A stretch of DNA of 15,250 nucleotides. Source: DATBGO01 sp050011895. Lineage in GTDB: Bacteria > Actinomycetota > Actinomycetes > Streptosporangiales > Streptosporangiaceae. The notes below the pieces were generated by a model. The model worked only from the letters and a program-made list of their open reading frames with translations. It was not told the origin of the DNA and did not search any database. Of the stretch, positions 6,101 through 13,299 are shown one piece after another; position 1 is the first letter of the stretch; each line of letters starts with the position of its first letter. A program made the translations under genes and the position numbers. Location: positions 1 to 15,250 of the forward strand of contig JBEKIF010000078.1 in assembly GCA_050011895.1 (NCBI GenBank), in the 5' to 3' direction.

Positions 6101-8360
6101 AGCTGGCTGTCAGCTGCCGCCCGGAGCCTTCCTTCATGGGCATCTCGAACCAGACCGCCTTGCCCTCGTTGGTCGGCCGAGATCCCCACCGGGTCGCCAG
6201 CTGATCGACGAGATAAAGTCCGCGGCCGCCTTCGTCGGTTTCGCCCGCGGTGCGGATCCTCGGCAGCCGCAGATCGGCGTCGAAGACCTCGACCCAGACC
6301 GAGGCCGACCCGCGCCGCAGCCGCAGGGTGAATTCCTTGCCCGCGGCGACGGTCAGGCGGTCGCCGAACGGTGACCCTGACCAGTCCTCGATGATCTCCG
6401 GAATCGCCATCCCTGATGGCTCGAAAACGAACTCGTGCCTCGGGGTCGGCGAGACCGCCGCATGCAGGACGACGTTGGTCACGACCTCCGATACAAGCAA
6501 GCAGGTCATATCGGCCTGCTCGAGGTCCATCCCCCAGGCCAGGAACGTTTCGTGGGCTGCCCGCCTGGCCTCAGAGACCCTGATCGGCTCGGCGGGGAAG
6601 GTGTAGTCCCAGGACGCCAGGTTGATCGGGGAGGTCCGGACGACCACGATCGCCATATCGTCGTCGATCTCGCCAGGCACCGCCCGCTCGGCCGCCTGCG
6701 CGATATCCTCGACGTTTCCCGTCCGCGCCGCGTCCACCGCGTCGCGGAGCATCTGCAGCGCCTCGGCTTCGGTGTAATGGCCGTGGCCATCCGCGCGGTG
6801 CCGCCGGTCGGTCAGGCCGTCGGTGTAGAGGACCAGCGTGTCGCCCGCGGCCAGCTCGTGCGTCTCCTCCAGGTAGGTCGGGATTCCTGGCATTCCCTTG
6901 CCCCTGACGCCGAGCAGCAGGCCCTTGTGCTGGATCTCCATCTGGGCGACCCCGCCCTCGGTAATGAGCAGCGGGGCATCATGGCCAGCGTTGGAGAATG
7001 ACAGCTGACGCGACCAGGCGTCATAGACCAGATACGTACAGCTGACGATGGGCGGATCGGCACCGAGCGAGCCTGGTTTGTCCGGTGCGGGGGCGAGCAT
7101 CCGGCACCAGTCGTCGAGCCTGCGCAGGATCTCGGCGGGCGGCTTGTCGTCCTGGGCGAACGCGCGGAGCGCGGCACGAAGCTGGCCCATGATCGCCGCG
7201 GCACGGGCGCCCCGGCCCTCCACATCGCCGATGACGATGCCGACGCGGCCGGCGGACAGCGGGATGATGTCATACCAGTCGCCGCCCACCTGCGTCTGGA
7301 TGCCCTGGCCATGGGTCTCAAGCGGCTTGGCAGGCACGTACTTGTAGGCGACCTCAAGGCCGTCAAGAGCGGGTGGCGCCTGGGGCAGCAGGCTGGTCTG
7401 GAAGGCCAGCGCGGTGCGGCGTTCTTCCTCGAAGAGCATGGCGTTGTCGATGGCGATGGCGATCCGGCTCGCGATCGCGCCGAGGAAATCGCGGTCGTCG
7501 GCCCCGTAATACCGGTCGCCGCGGTCGGTCAGCCTGGACAGCGCCAGGCTCATCACGCCGAGCAGCTCACCCCGGGCGATCAGCGGCGCCGCGACCACCG
7601 AGGTGAGCCCGATGTCCTCACTGGCCTGCAAGCTTGCGACGCTCGGCGCCGGGAACTGGTCTTCGGCGAGATCGGCCACCACGACCGTCTCCATCAGGCT
7701 CATCGCCTGCTGGCAGAAGTGCCCCTCCGGGTACCTGATCTGCTGACCCACCATGGCCCAGGTTCCCGGCGCCGGCGTCCAGCCGCCTGCGTGCCGCTGC
7801 GCACGGCGCATCAGCTTGTCGCCCTGGAACAGGTCGATGAAGCAATGGTCGGCGAACTGCGGGACCAGCGTCTCGGCGACGTGCCGCAGGGTGGTGTTGA
7901 GCTCGAGCGAGCGGGCCAGCCGCTCGCCGATGCGCTCGAGCAGGCCGATCCGGTCCCGCTCGCGCTTGCTGCCACGGCCCGCTGCGGCCCGGGCCATGAT
8001 CATGACGCCGGTGATCGTTCCCGACGGCTGGCGCATCGGGACTGCCTGCGCGCGGACGAAAACCCGCGACCGGTCCGCACGCCTGCTGACGAACGTCCCT
8101 TCCCAGACCTTGCCGCGCAGTACCTGCTGAGTAAGCTCACCCGTCCGGCGCGCGTCTCCTTCTTCGAAGCCAAGAGAATGCAGCGGGCGCCCGGCCAGCT
8201 GGTCGGCGGCGCCGGGAAAGCCGAACAGCTCTACCGCAAAAGAATTCGCAAAACGCAGATTGCCATGTGTATCTGCGACCACTATGGCGGTCTCGACCTG
8301 CTCGAGAATATCCGCTGCCGCTAGCAATGCCTCACATCCTGCAGCATCCGCGCCGTTCAC
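6099..8360 (-). CDS. PAS-GAF-PP2C(SpoIIE)-HATPase signalling phosphatase/kinase
   Basis: This 753-residue cytoplasmic protein combines a sensor, a phosphatase and a kinase of the partner-switching type that controls alternative sigma factors. Domains are PAS (about 15-125), GAF (about 135-310), SpoIIE-like PP2C phosphatase (about 330-575) and an RsbW-type HATPase (about 585-742). Phosphatase metal-site motifs are GGDWYD (359-364), GDVEGRGARAA (378-388), YTDGLTD (512-518) and DDDMA (566-570). The kinase N box is SEVVTNVVLHA (624-634) and the G box is DEGGRGLYLVDQ (709-720). About 40 residues are inserted between these boxes (about 636-676), where related kinases go straight to the next strand. 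The GTG at 8360 has AGGAG 8 bases upstream. The gene follows ideR by 54 bp on the same strand. No STAS antagonist or sigma factor is in the window, so its target is unknown. Confidence 0.93.
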   Translation of the reverse strand: MNGADAAGCEALLAAADILEQVETAIVVADTHGNLRFANSFAVELFGFPGAADQLAGRPLHSLGFEEGDARRTGELTQQVLRGKVWEGTFVSRRADRSRVFVRAQAVPMRQPSGTITGVMIMARAAAGRGSKRERDRIGLLERIGERLARSLELNTTLRHVAETLVPQFADHCFIDLFQGDKLMRRAQRHAGGWTPAPGTWAMVGQQIRYPEGHFCQQAMSLMETVVVADLAEDQFPAPSVASLQASEDIGLTSVVAAPLIARGELLGVMSLALSRLTDRGDRYYGADDRDFLGAIASRIAIAIDNAMLFEEERRTALAFQTSLLPQAPPALDGLEVAYKYVPAKPLETHGQGIQTQVGGDWYDIIPLSAGRVGIVIGDVEGRGARAAAIMGQLRAALRAFAQDDKPPAEILRRLDDWCRMLAPAPDKPGSLGADPPIVSCTYLVYDAWSRQLSFSNAGHDAPLLITEGGVAQMEIQHKGLLLGVRGKGMPGIPTYLEETHELAAGDTLVLYTDGLTDRRHRADGHGHYTEAEALQMLRDAVDAARTGNVEDIAQAAERAVPGEIDDDMAIVVVRTSPINLASWDYTFPAEPIRVSEARRAAHETFLAWGMDLEQADMTCLLVSEVVTNVVLHAAVSPTPRHEFVFEPSGMAIPEIIEDWSGSPFGDRLTVAAGKEFTLRLRRGSASVWVEVFDADLRLPRIRTAGETDEGGRGLYLVDQLATRWGSRPTNEGKAVWFEMPMKEGSGRQLTAS

Positions 8361-8362
8361 CG

Positions 8363-8380
8363 GGAGCGCTCCTGATCAGG
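8363..8380. promoter_or_regulatory. Overlapping palindromes at the phosphatase ribosome site
   Basis: GGAGCGCTCC (8363-8372) and CCTGATCAGG (8371-8380) are both perfect 10-bp palindromes overlapping by two bases, and together they cover the AGGAG ribosome site of the phosphatase gene. In RNA either could fold over the site and limit translation; as DNA they could bind a regulator. Neither resembles the IdeR iron box. Confidence 0.35.
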
Positions 8381-8414
8381 AACGCAACCGCCATCGGCCG
8401 CCTGGCTGCAGCCA

Positions 8415-9134
8415 TCACGAACCCGTGACGAAAACGTGCGCGGCAACCCGGCGAGGCAGTTCCGCCTCGGTACCGCCGGCCTTGTTCTCACACCTCACCC
8501 ATACACCGTCATCGCTCGCCGTCAGCTCGACCTCGTGGCCAGGCTGAATCCCGACATTCTTGAGTTTAAGCATTAGTTCCGCATCGCTCTGGACTTGTTC
8601 ACTGATCCGCCGTACCACAACCGGCTGGGCCCGGCCCGAGGCGATCTTCGTCATGGCCACGCTGCCGTCCCGCGCCGCCAGGCCGGCCCGCTGGCTCGCG
8701 TCCGCCGGGACCCCAAGCTCGTCAAGGCCGGGAATGGTATTGCCGTGCGGGCACCGGACCGGATAGCCAAGCAACTCAACGAGCCTGCGCTCCACACTGT
8801 CGGAGATCACGTGCTCCCAGCGGCAGGCCTCGATGTGGACTTCTTCCCAGGGCAGGCCGATGACCCCTACCAGGAGGCATTCCGCCAGCCGGTGCTTGCG
8901 CATGACGCGCATCGCCAGCGCACGGCCGGTCCCGGTCAGCGAAAGCTGGCGGTCACCTTCGACGCGCAACAGCCCGTCGCGCTCCATCCTGGCCACCGTC
9001 TGGCTCACGGTTGGGCCGCTTTGCGACAGGCGCTCGGCAATGCGGGCGCGCAACGGGACGATACCTTCCTCTTCCAGTTCGAAAACCGTGCGGAGGTACA
9101 TCTCCGTCGTATCGATCAGCCCGTGCGCCGTCAA
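8415..9134 (-). CDS. ideR: Iron-dependent regulator of the DtxR/IdeR family
   Basis: The 239-residue protein closely follows IdeR/DtxR, which binds DNA when loaded with Fe(II) and represses iron uptake. The N-terminal winged helix contains IDTTEMYLRT (7-16), RARIAERLSQSGPTVSQT and VARMERDGLLRVEGDRQL. Metal residues are conserved: Met12 and the cluster EACRWEHV with Cys104, Glu107 and His108 (site 2), His81, Glu85 and His100 (site 1), and the Glu/Gln of SEQVQSD from the SH3-like domain. The SH3-like domain closes the protein (LKNVGIQPGHEVELTA onward). I choose TTG at 9134 because GGAGGTGAGG stands 6 bases upstream and the N-terminus then matches the known length. The ATG at 9152 contains that ribosome site. 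It lies 68 bp after pdxH and 54 bp before the phosphatase gene, same strand. No iron box was seen upstream. Confidence 0.93.
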   Translation of the reverse strand: MTAHGLIDTTEMYLRTVFELEEEGIVPLRARIAERLSQSGPTVSQTVARMERDGLLRVEGDRQLSLTGTGRALAMRVMRKHRLAECLLVGVIGLPWEEVHIEACRWEHVISDSVERRLVELLGYPVRCPHGNTIPGLDELGVPADASQRAGLAARDGSVAMTKIASGRAQPVVVRRISEQVQSDAELMLKLKNVGIQPGHEVELTASDDGVWVRCENKAGGTEAELPRRVAAHVFVTGS

Positions 9135-9202
9135 GAGGATCCTCACCTCCATAGGCGATGGTATGCGTGATCGTAACTCTGCCGGACCGAGGACCGGGAG
9201 GG
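9135..9202 (-). promoter_or_regulatory. ideR upstream gap with possible -10 and ribosome site
   Basis: On the minus strand TACGAT and TACCAT, both of the TANNNT form, lie 33 to 48 bp before the TTG start, so ideR may have its own promoter inside a pdxH-ideR unit. The ribosome site GGAGGTGAGG (complement of 9141-9150) overlaps the palindrome GAGGATCCTC (9135-9144). No -35 box is convincing. Confidence 0.35.
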
Positions 9203-9865
9203 TCAGGGCGCCAGCCGGTCCCGCACCCAGCGCCCGTTCTCGCGGCGGTACCTGAACCTGTCGTGCAGCCGGTTCAGCCGGCCCTGCCAGAACTCGCACA
9301 CCTCAGGCACTACCTGGTAGCCGCCCCAGAAACCAGGCATCGGCACGTCCGTACCCTCCGGCCAGCGTTCCGCTAGCTCGGCGTACCGGCAGTCGAGGTC
9401 GTCACGAGAGCCGATCACCGACGACTGCTTGCTGGTCCACGCGCCGAGCTGGGAGCCGCGCGGGCGGGACCTGAAGTAGGGCTCGCTCTGCTTGGTGGTC
9501 AGCGCGCGGACGGCACCCTCGATGATCACCTGGCGGTGCATCGGGTGCCACGGGAATACCAGGCACGCACGCGGCACCTCGGCCAGGTCAGTGGCCTTCC
9601 GGGAGGTACGGTTCGTATAGAACGTGAAACCATCGGAGCCATAACTCTTGAGCAGGACGGTCCTGGCCCTGGGACGCCCGCTGGCGGAGACGGTCGCCAG
9701 CACCATCGCGGTCGGCTCGGCGAGCCCCGCGGCCGTCGCGTCGGCGAGCCAGCAGCCGAACTGGGCCAGCGGATCGTCGGCAGCCGTCGTCTCGTCGAAG
9801 CTCAGCCCGGCCGGATCGGGCTGGCGGCGGGCTTGGCCGGTCGTATCCACGGGAATGATCCTCAC
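9203..9865 (-). CDS. pdxH: Pyridoxamine/pyridoxine 5'-phosphate oxidase
   Basis: The 220-residue FMN enzyme oxidises pyridoxine or pyridoxamine 5'-phosphate to pyridoxal phosphate (PLP). It follows E. coli PdxH along its length: DPLAQFGCWL (31-40), PTAMVLATV (51-59), the FMN-site motifs RTVLLK (68-73) and YTNRTSRK (83-90), FPWHPMHRQV (104-113), SRPRGSQLGAW (133-143), FWGGYQV (179-185), and the closing EFWQGRLNRLHDRF and DRLAP. Substrate-binding Lys73, Tyr130, Arg134 and Ser138 are conserved. The GTG at 9865 has GAAGG 7 bases upstream; a GTG five codons inside (9850) is equally possible. The open frame continues upstream to 10219 but loses family similarity. It diverges from citA-serC, and SerC needs its product. 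Downstream, ideR follows in 68 bp. Confidence 0.95.
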   Translation of the reverse strand: MRIIPVDTTGQARRQPDPAGLSFDETTAADDPLAQFGCWLADATAAGLAEPTAMVLATVSASGRPRARTVLLKSYGSDGFTFYTNRTSRKATDLAEVPRACLVFPWHPMHRQVIIEGAVRALTTKQSEPYFRSRPRGSQLGAWTSKQSSVIGSRDDLDCRYAELAERWPEGTDVPMPGFWGGYQVVPEVCEFWQGRLNRLHDRFRYRRENGRWVRDRLAP

Positions 9866-9936
9866 ACACAAGCCTTCGCGCTCGTCACCCGGGCGGCCCG
9901 GAAGATCAGCAGGCCCGGCAACGGGGCCGAGGAGAC

Positions 9937-10000
9937 GTAACGGGGCAAACGGGGAACGGGCACCAGGCGACCGGGAACCGCGGAACCGGGAACCGGGGCG
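9937..10000. repeat. Degenerate ACGGGG/ACCGGG repeats in the pdxH-citA gap
   Basis: The 286-bp divergent gap holds a run of short related blocks (ACGGGG, ACCGGG, AACCG). The longest exact repeat is ACCGGGAACCG at 9970-9980 and 9985-9995, period 15. Promoters of both transcripts must lie in this gap, but I could not place -10 boxes with confidence. Confidence 0.5.
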
Positions 10001-10095
10001 ACCAGGCCCGCGCGGAACTGCGGGCGGCCAACGGGCAGCCGGGCTATCCGGTCCCGCTGCCCGCGAGGTTGAATAGAGCGGCTGGGCGCCATAGC

Positions 10096-10118
10096 CCGGC
10101 GGCCCGCCGGGCCGCCGG
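10096..10118 (+). promoter_or_regulatory. Strong hairpin in the citA leader
   Basis: CCGGCGGCCC (10096-10105) pairs perfectly with GGGCCGCCGG (10109-10118) around a 3-base loop, giving ten G/C pairs. It ends 33 bp before the citA start and 20 bp before its ribosome site. It would be very stable in the mRNA leader. A role in attenuation or mRNA protection is inferred from position only. Confidence 0.55.
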
Positions 10119-10151
10119 CCGCAGCTGGCCACGCAGACGGAGGAATGACAG

Positions 10152-11261
10152 ATGTCCGACTTCATACCCGGCCTAGAGGGCGTCGTCGCGTTCGAGACCG
10201 AGATCGCCGAGCCCGACAAGGAAGGCGGCTCGCTCCGCTACCGGGGGGTCGACATCGAGGAGCTGGTCGGGCGGGTGACATACGGGCACGTGTGGGGCCT
10301 GCTGGTGGACAATGCGTTCGCGCCGGGCCTGCCGCCGGCTGAGCCGTTCCCGATCCCGGTGCATTCCGGGGATATCCGGGTGGACGTGCAAAGTGCGCTC
10401 GCCATGCTCGCCCCGGCGTACGGGATGCGCCAGCTGCTCGACATCACCGATGAGCAGGCGCGCGATGACCTGGCCAGGGCCTCGGTGATGGCACTGTCCT
10501 TCGTCGCGCAGGCGGCCCGTGGCCTCGGCCTGCCGATGGTCAGCCAGCGGCGGGTCGACGAGGCGGAGACGATCACCGAGCGGTTCATGATCCGGTGGCG
10601 CGGCGAGCCCGACCCCCGGCACGTGAAGGCCATCGACGCGTACTGGGCATCGGCGGCCGAGCACGGCATGAACGCCTCCACGTTCACCGCGCGAGTGATC
10701 GCATCCACCGGGGCCGACGTGGCCGCCGCGCTGTCCGGCGCGGTGGGCGCGATGTCCGGGCCGCTGCACGGCGGCGCCCCGGCCAGGGTGCTTTACATGG
10801 TCGAGGAGGTGGAGCGGATCGGCGACGCCGACGCCTACGTGAAGTCGGCGCTGGACCGCGGCGACCGGCTGATGGGTTTCGGCCACCGCGTGTACCGGGC
10901 CGAGGACCCGCGGGCCCGGGTGCTGCGCAGGACCGCGAAAGAGCTCGGCGCGCCCAGGTACGAGGTGGCGGTGGCGCTGGAGAACGCCGCCCTGACCGAG
11001 CTGTACAACCGCAGGCCGGACCGGGTGCTTGCCACCAACGTGGAGTTCTGGGCGGCGATCATCCTGGACTTCGCCGAGGTACCGCCGCACATGTTCACCT
11101 CGATGTTCACCTGCGCGAGGACCGCAGGCTGGGCGGCGCACATCCTCGAGCAGAAGCGCACGGGGCGCCTGATCAGGCCCAGTGCACGGTACGTTGGCCC
11201 GAGGTCCCGCGCGGTGCGGGACGTACCCGGAGCCGCGGAGGTGCTTGATCAAGATGTCTGA
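10152..11261 (+). CDS. citA: Citrate synthase, CitA-like second isoform
   Basis: The 369-residue enzyme condenses acetyl-CoA with oxaloacetate to citrate, or acts as the closely related 2-methylcitrate synthase. Motifs are GGSLRYRGVDIEEL (25-38), AEHGMNASTF (169-178), GPLHGGAP with catalytic His206, GFGHRVY with His245, CARTAGWAAHILEQ (321-334) and IRPSARYVGP (341-350), whose arginines bind substrate. The position that is normally catalytic Asp (NVDF in classical enzymes) is Glu298 in TNVEFWAA. From memory this change recurs in actinobacterial CitA proteins, but I could not compare alignments. GGAGGA (10139-10144) is 7 bases before the ATG. Its last 8 bases overlap the serC start, so the two are very likely one operon. 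It diverges from pdxH. Family is certain; the exact acyl-CoA substrate is not. Confidence 0.92.
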   Translation: MSDFIPGLEGVVAFETEIAEPDKEGGSLRYRGVDIEELVGRVTYGHVWGLLVDNAFAPGLPPAEPFPIPVHSGDIRVDVQSALAMLAPAYGMRQLLDITDEQARDDLARASVMALSFVAQAARGLGLPMVSQRRVDEAETITERFMIRWRGEPDPRHVKAIDAYWASAAEHGMNASTFTARVIASTGADVAAALSGAVGAMSGPLHGGAPARVLYMVEEVERIGDADAYVKSALDRGDRLMGFGHRVYRAEDPRARVLRRTAKELGAPRYEVAVALENAALTELYNRRPDRVLATNVEFWAAIILDFAEVPPHMFTSMFTCARTAGWAAHILEQKRTGRLIRPSARYVGPRSRAVRDVPGAAEVLDQDV

Positions 11262-12384
11262 CCCGACACCAGGGATCGTGATCCCTGACAGCCTGCTGCC
11301 CGCGGACGGCAGGTTCGGCTGCGGTCCGTCGAAGGTCCGGGCCGAGCAGATCGAGCACCTGGCTGGCGCTGGCGCGGGTTACCTCGGTACCTCGCACCGG
11401 CAGGCCCCGGTCCGGTCGGTGGTGCGCAGGATCCGCGAGGGAATCGCGGAGATCTTCGCCCTGCCCGGCGACTATGAGGTGGTGCTCGGCAACGGGGGCA
11501 CGACGGCGTTCTGGGAGATCGCGGCCTTCTGCCTGGTCGATCACAAGGCGCAGCATTGCTCGTTCGGCGAGTTCTCCTCGAAGTTCGCCAAGGCCACCGC
11601 CGCGGCGCCGTGGCTGGATGCCCCGACGGTGATCGAGTCTGCGCCGGGCAGCCACCCGCAGCCGCGGGCCGAGCCGGGCACGGACTGCTACGCGCTGACT
11701 CACAACGAGACGTCGACCGGGGTGGCCATGCCCGTCCGCCGGGTCGACGGCGCCGATCCCGGCGCGCTGGTGCTGGTGGACGCCACCAGCGGCGCGGGCG
11801 GGCTGCCGGTGTCGGCCGACGAGTTCGACGCCTACTATTTCGCGCCGCAGAAATGCTTCGGATCCGATGGCGGGCTATGGATCGCGCTGCTCTCGCCGAC
11901 GGCACTGGCCCGGACCGCGCAGATCACCGCCAGCAACCGTTATATCCCTGAATTCCTGTCCCTGCAGGTGGCCATCGACAACTCGCGGCTCCAGCAGACC
12001 TACAACACCCCTGCCGTCGCCACCTTGCTGCTGCTGGCCGACCAGGTGGAGTGGATCCTCGATCAGGGCGGCCTGGACTGGGCCATCAAACGGACGGCGG
12101 AGTCGTCGTCGATCCTGTACGGCTGGGCCGAGCGGGCGCCGTACGCGACCCCGTTCGTCGCCGACCCGGGGCAGCGCTCCCAGGTGGTCGGCACGATCGA
12201 CTTCGCGGACAGCGTGGATGCCGTGGCGCTCGCCGCGACGCTGCGCCGCAACGGGATCGTGGACACCGACTCCTACCGGAAACTCGGCCGCAACCAGCTG
12301 CGGATCGGGATGTTCCCGGCCGTGGAGCCCGCCGATGTGCAGGCGCTGACCGAGTGCATCGAGTACGTGGTGGAGCGCAGCTAG
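11254..12384 (+). CDS. serC: Phosphoserine aminotransferase
   Basis: The 376-residue PLP enzyme converts 3-phosphohydroxypyruvate and glutamate to phosphoserine in serine synthesis, and may also serve PLP synthesis. It matches the actinobacterial SerC form: DGRFGCGPSKVR (18-29), LGTSHRQAPV (44-53), VVLGNGGTTAFWEIA (76-90), FGEFSSKF (104-111), HNETSTGV (150-157), LVDATSGAGGLPV (174-186) with the PLP-ring Asp176, and FAPQKCF with the Schiff-base Lys200. The C-terminal domain has GIVDTDSYRKLGRNQLRIGM (334-353). I choose the ATG at 11254 over upstream starts because GGAGGTG (11237-11243) is 10 bases away and the length matches relatives. It overlaps citA by 8 bp, implying coupled translation. Its stop codon overlaps that of the convergent glycosylase gene. 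Confidence 0.95.
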   Translation: MSDPTPGIVIPDSLLPADGRFGCGPSKVRAEQIEHLAGAGAGYLGTSHRQAPVRSVVRRIREGIAEIFALPGDYEVVLGNGGTTAFWEIAAFCLVDHKAQHCSFGEFSSKFAKATAAAPWLDAPTVIESAPGSHPQPRAEPGTDCYALTHNETSTGVAMPVRRVDGADPGALVLVDATSGAGGLPVSADEFDAYYFAPQKCFGSDGGLWIALLSPTALARTAQITASNRYIPEFLSLQVAIDNSRLQQTYNTPAVATLLLLADQVEWILDQGGLDWAIKRTAESSSILYGWAERAPYATPFVADPGQRSQVVGTIDFADSVDAVALAATLRRNGIVDTDSYRKLGRNQLRIGMFPAVEPADVQALTECIEYVVERS

Positions 12385-13253
12385 CTGGCCCGGGTGGACC
12401 GGCCGGCGATCTCGCCGGTGCGCTGCTCGCGCAGTGCACGCAGGTGCACGGCGGCCCAGGTACGGTAGGGCCGCCACGCTTCGGAGACGTCGGCGAGGGT
12501 GTGACCGGGGCCATACCGCTGGGCGATCTCGGCGTCCAGCCGGCGTTCGTGGCTGGGCAGGCCGTCGGGAATGTTTGCGCCGCGGAGCACGACCAGTTCG
12601 GCGGCGAACGGTCCCAGCCCCTTGACCTGCCGGGCGCGCTGGATCGCCTGGTCGGGGTCGAGCGCGCGAAGCGCCGTGCCATCCAGCAGCCCGTCGAGGG
12701 CGGCTTCGGCGACCGCTCGCAAGTACTCGGTCTTGCGGCCGGGCAGCTCCAAGTCGGCCCGGCGCAGGATGTGCGGGGCGGGGAACGCGCCTTCTTCGCC
12801 GTGGCGGTCGATCAGTTCGGCGCGGAGCTTGGCGGCCTGGGTGATCCGCAGCCGCTGGGCGAGCACCGCCCAGGCCGCGGCCTCATAGGGGGAATGGAAG
12901 CCGCACGGGCGCAGCCCGGGCAGCCGCGCCTGCGCATCGGCGATCACCGGGTCCCGGCGGCCCACCTCCGGCCAGTCCCGCCCATCAACGTCCAGCGCCA
13001 GGAACCGGCGCGCCTGCGCGACCGCCGCCTCCAGGTCCCCATCACCGCGCATCACCAGCCGCGCGGTGCCCCCGGCCTGGGTGGCCTCTACCGTGGCGCG
13101 GCGCCAGTCCGCCTCGGCGCAGAACACCGTGCGCAGCGCTGGCCTGGCTTGCTGATCCGCCAGCGCGGCGGGAGTGAAGCCTTCCCAGAACTGTCGGCTC
13201 GTCCCCAGCAACCACGGCCCCAAGACCTCGAACTCGACCGCATGTTCCGCCAT
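12381..13253 (-). CDS. DNA-3-methyladenine glycosylase II-like protein (AlkA family)
   Basis: The 290-residue protein has the AlkA layout: an N-terminal mixed domain (about 1-105), then the HhH-GPD helical domain (about 110-280) that removes alkylated bases from DNA. Recognisable parts are SPYEAAAWAVLAQRLRITQA (121-140), PGRKTEYLRAVAEAAL (171-186) and the helix-hairpin-helix QVKGLGPFAAELVVLRG (209-225). The catalytic Asp238 of E. coli AlkA has no Asp counterpart; the aligned segment is DGLPSHERRL (230-239), with Glu236 nearest. It may be active with Glu, or belong to a variant subfamily. The ATG at 13253 is preferred because GGAG is 6 bases upstream; the frame is open to 13382 but that extension is low-complexity. 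The gene is convergent with serC and shares its stop bases. Confidence 0.85.
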   Translation of the reverse strand: MAEHAVEFEVLGPWLLGTSRQFWEGFTPAALADQQARPALRTVFCAEADWRRATVEATQAGGTARLVMRGDGDLEAAVAQARRFLALDVDGRDWPEVGRRDPVIADAQARLPGLRPCGFHSPYEAAAWAVLAQRLRITQAAKLRAELIDRHGEEGAFPAPHILRRADLELPGRKTEYLRAVAEAALDGLLDGTALRALDPDQAIQRARQVKGLGPFAAELVVLRGANIPDGLPSHERRLDAEIAQRYGPGHTLADVSEAWRPYRTWAAVHLRALREQRTGEIAGRSTRAS

Positions 13254-13299
13254 CGCCTGCTCCGCCCCATCGCCGATACCCGCACGGTACCGGCGGGCA

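Noticed and set aside
7311..8324. Plus-strand open frame of 337 codons antisense to the phosphatase gene
   Set aside because: The minus strand encodes intact PAS, GAF and PP2C motifs here, and the plus-strand frame has no ribosome site or recognisable motif.
9135..9202. IdeR iron box upstream of ideR
   Set aside because: I looked for the TTAGGTTAGGCTAACCTAA-type palindrome here and in the gaps around pdxH and the phosphatase gene and saw no convincing match by eye.
9866..10219. N-terminal extension of pdxH up to 10219
   Set aside because: The added residues are low-complexity and unlike the PdxH family, and the extension would cross into citA on the opposite strand.
10173..11252. Minus-strand open frame of 359 codons opposite citA
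   Set aside because: It mirrors the citrate synthase gene and has a composition dominated by Arg, His and Pro; no domain is seen.
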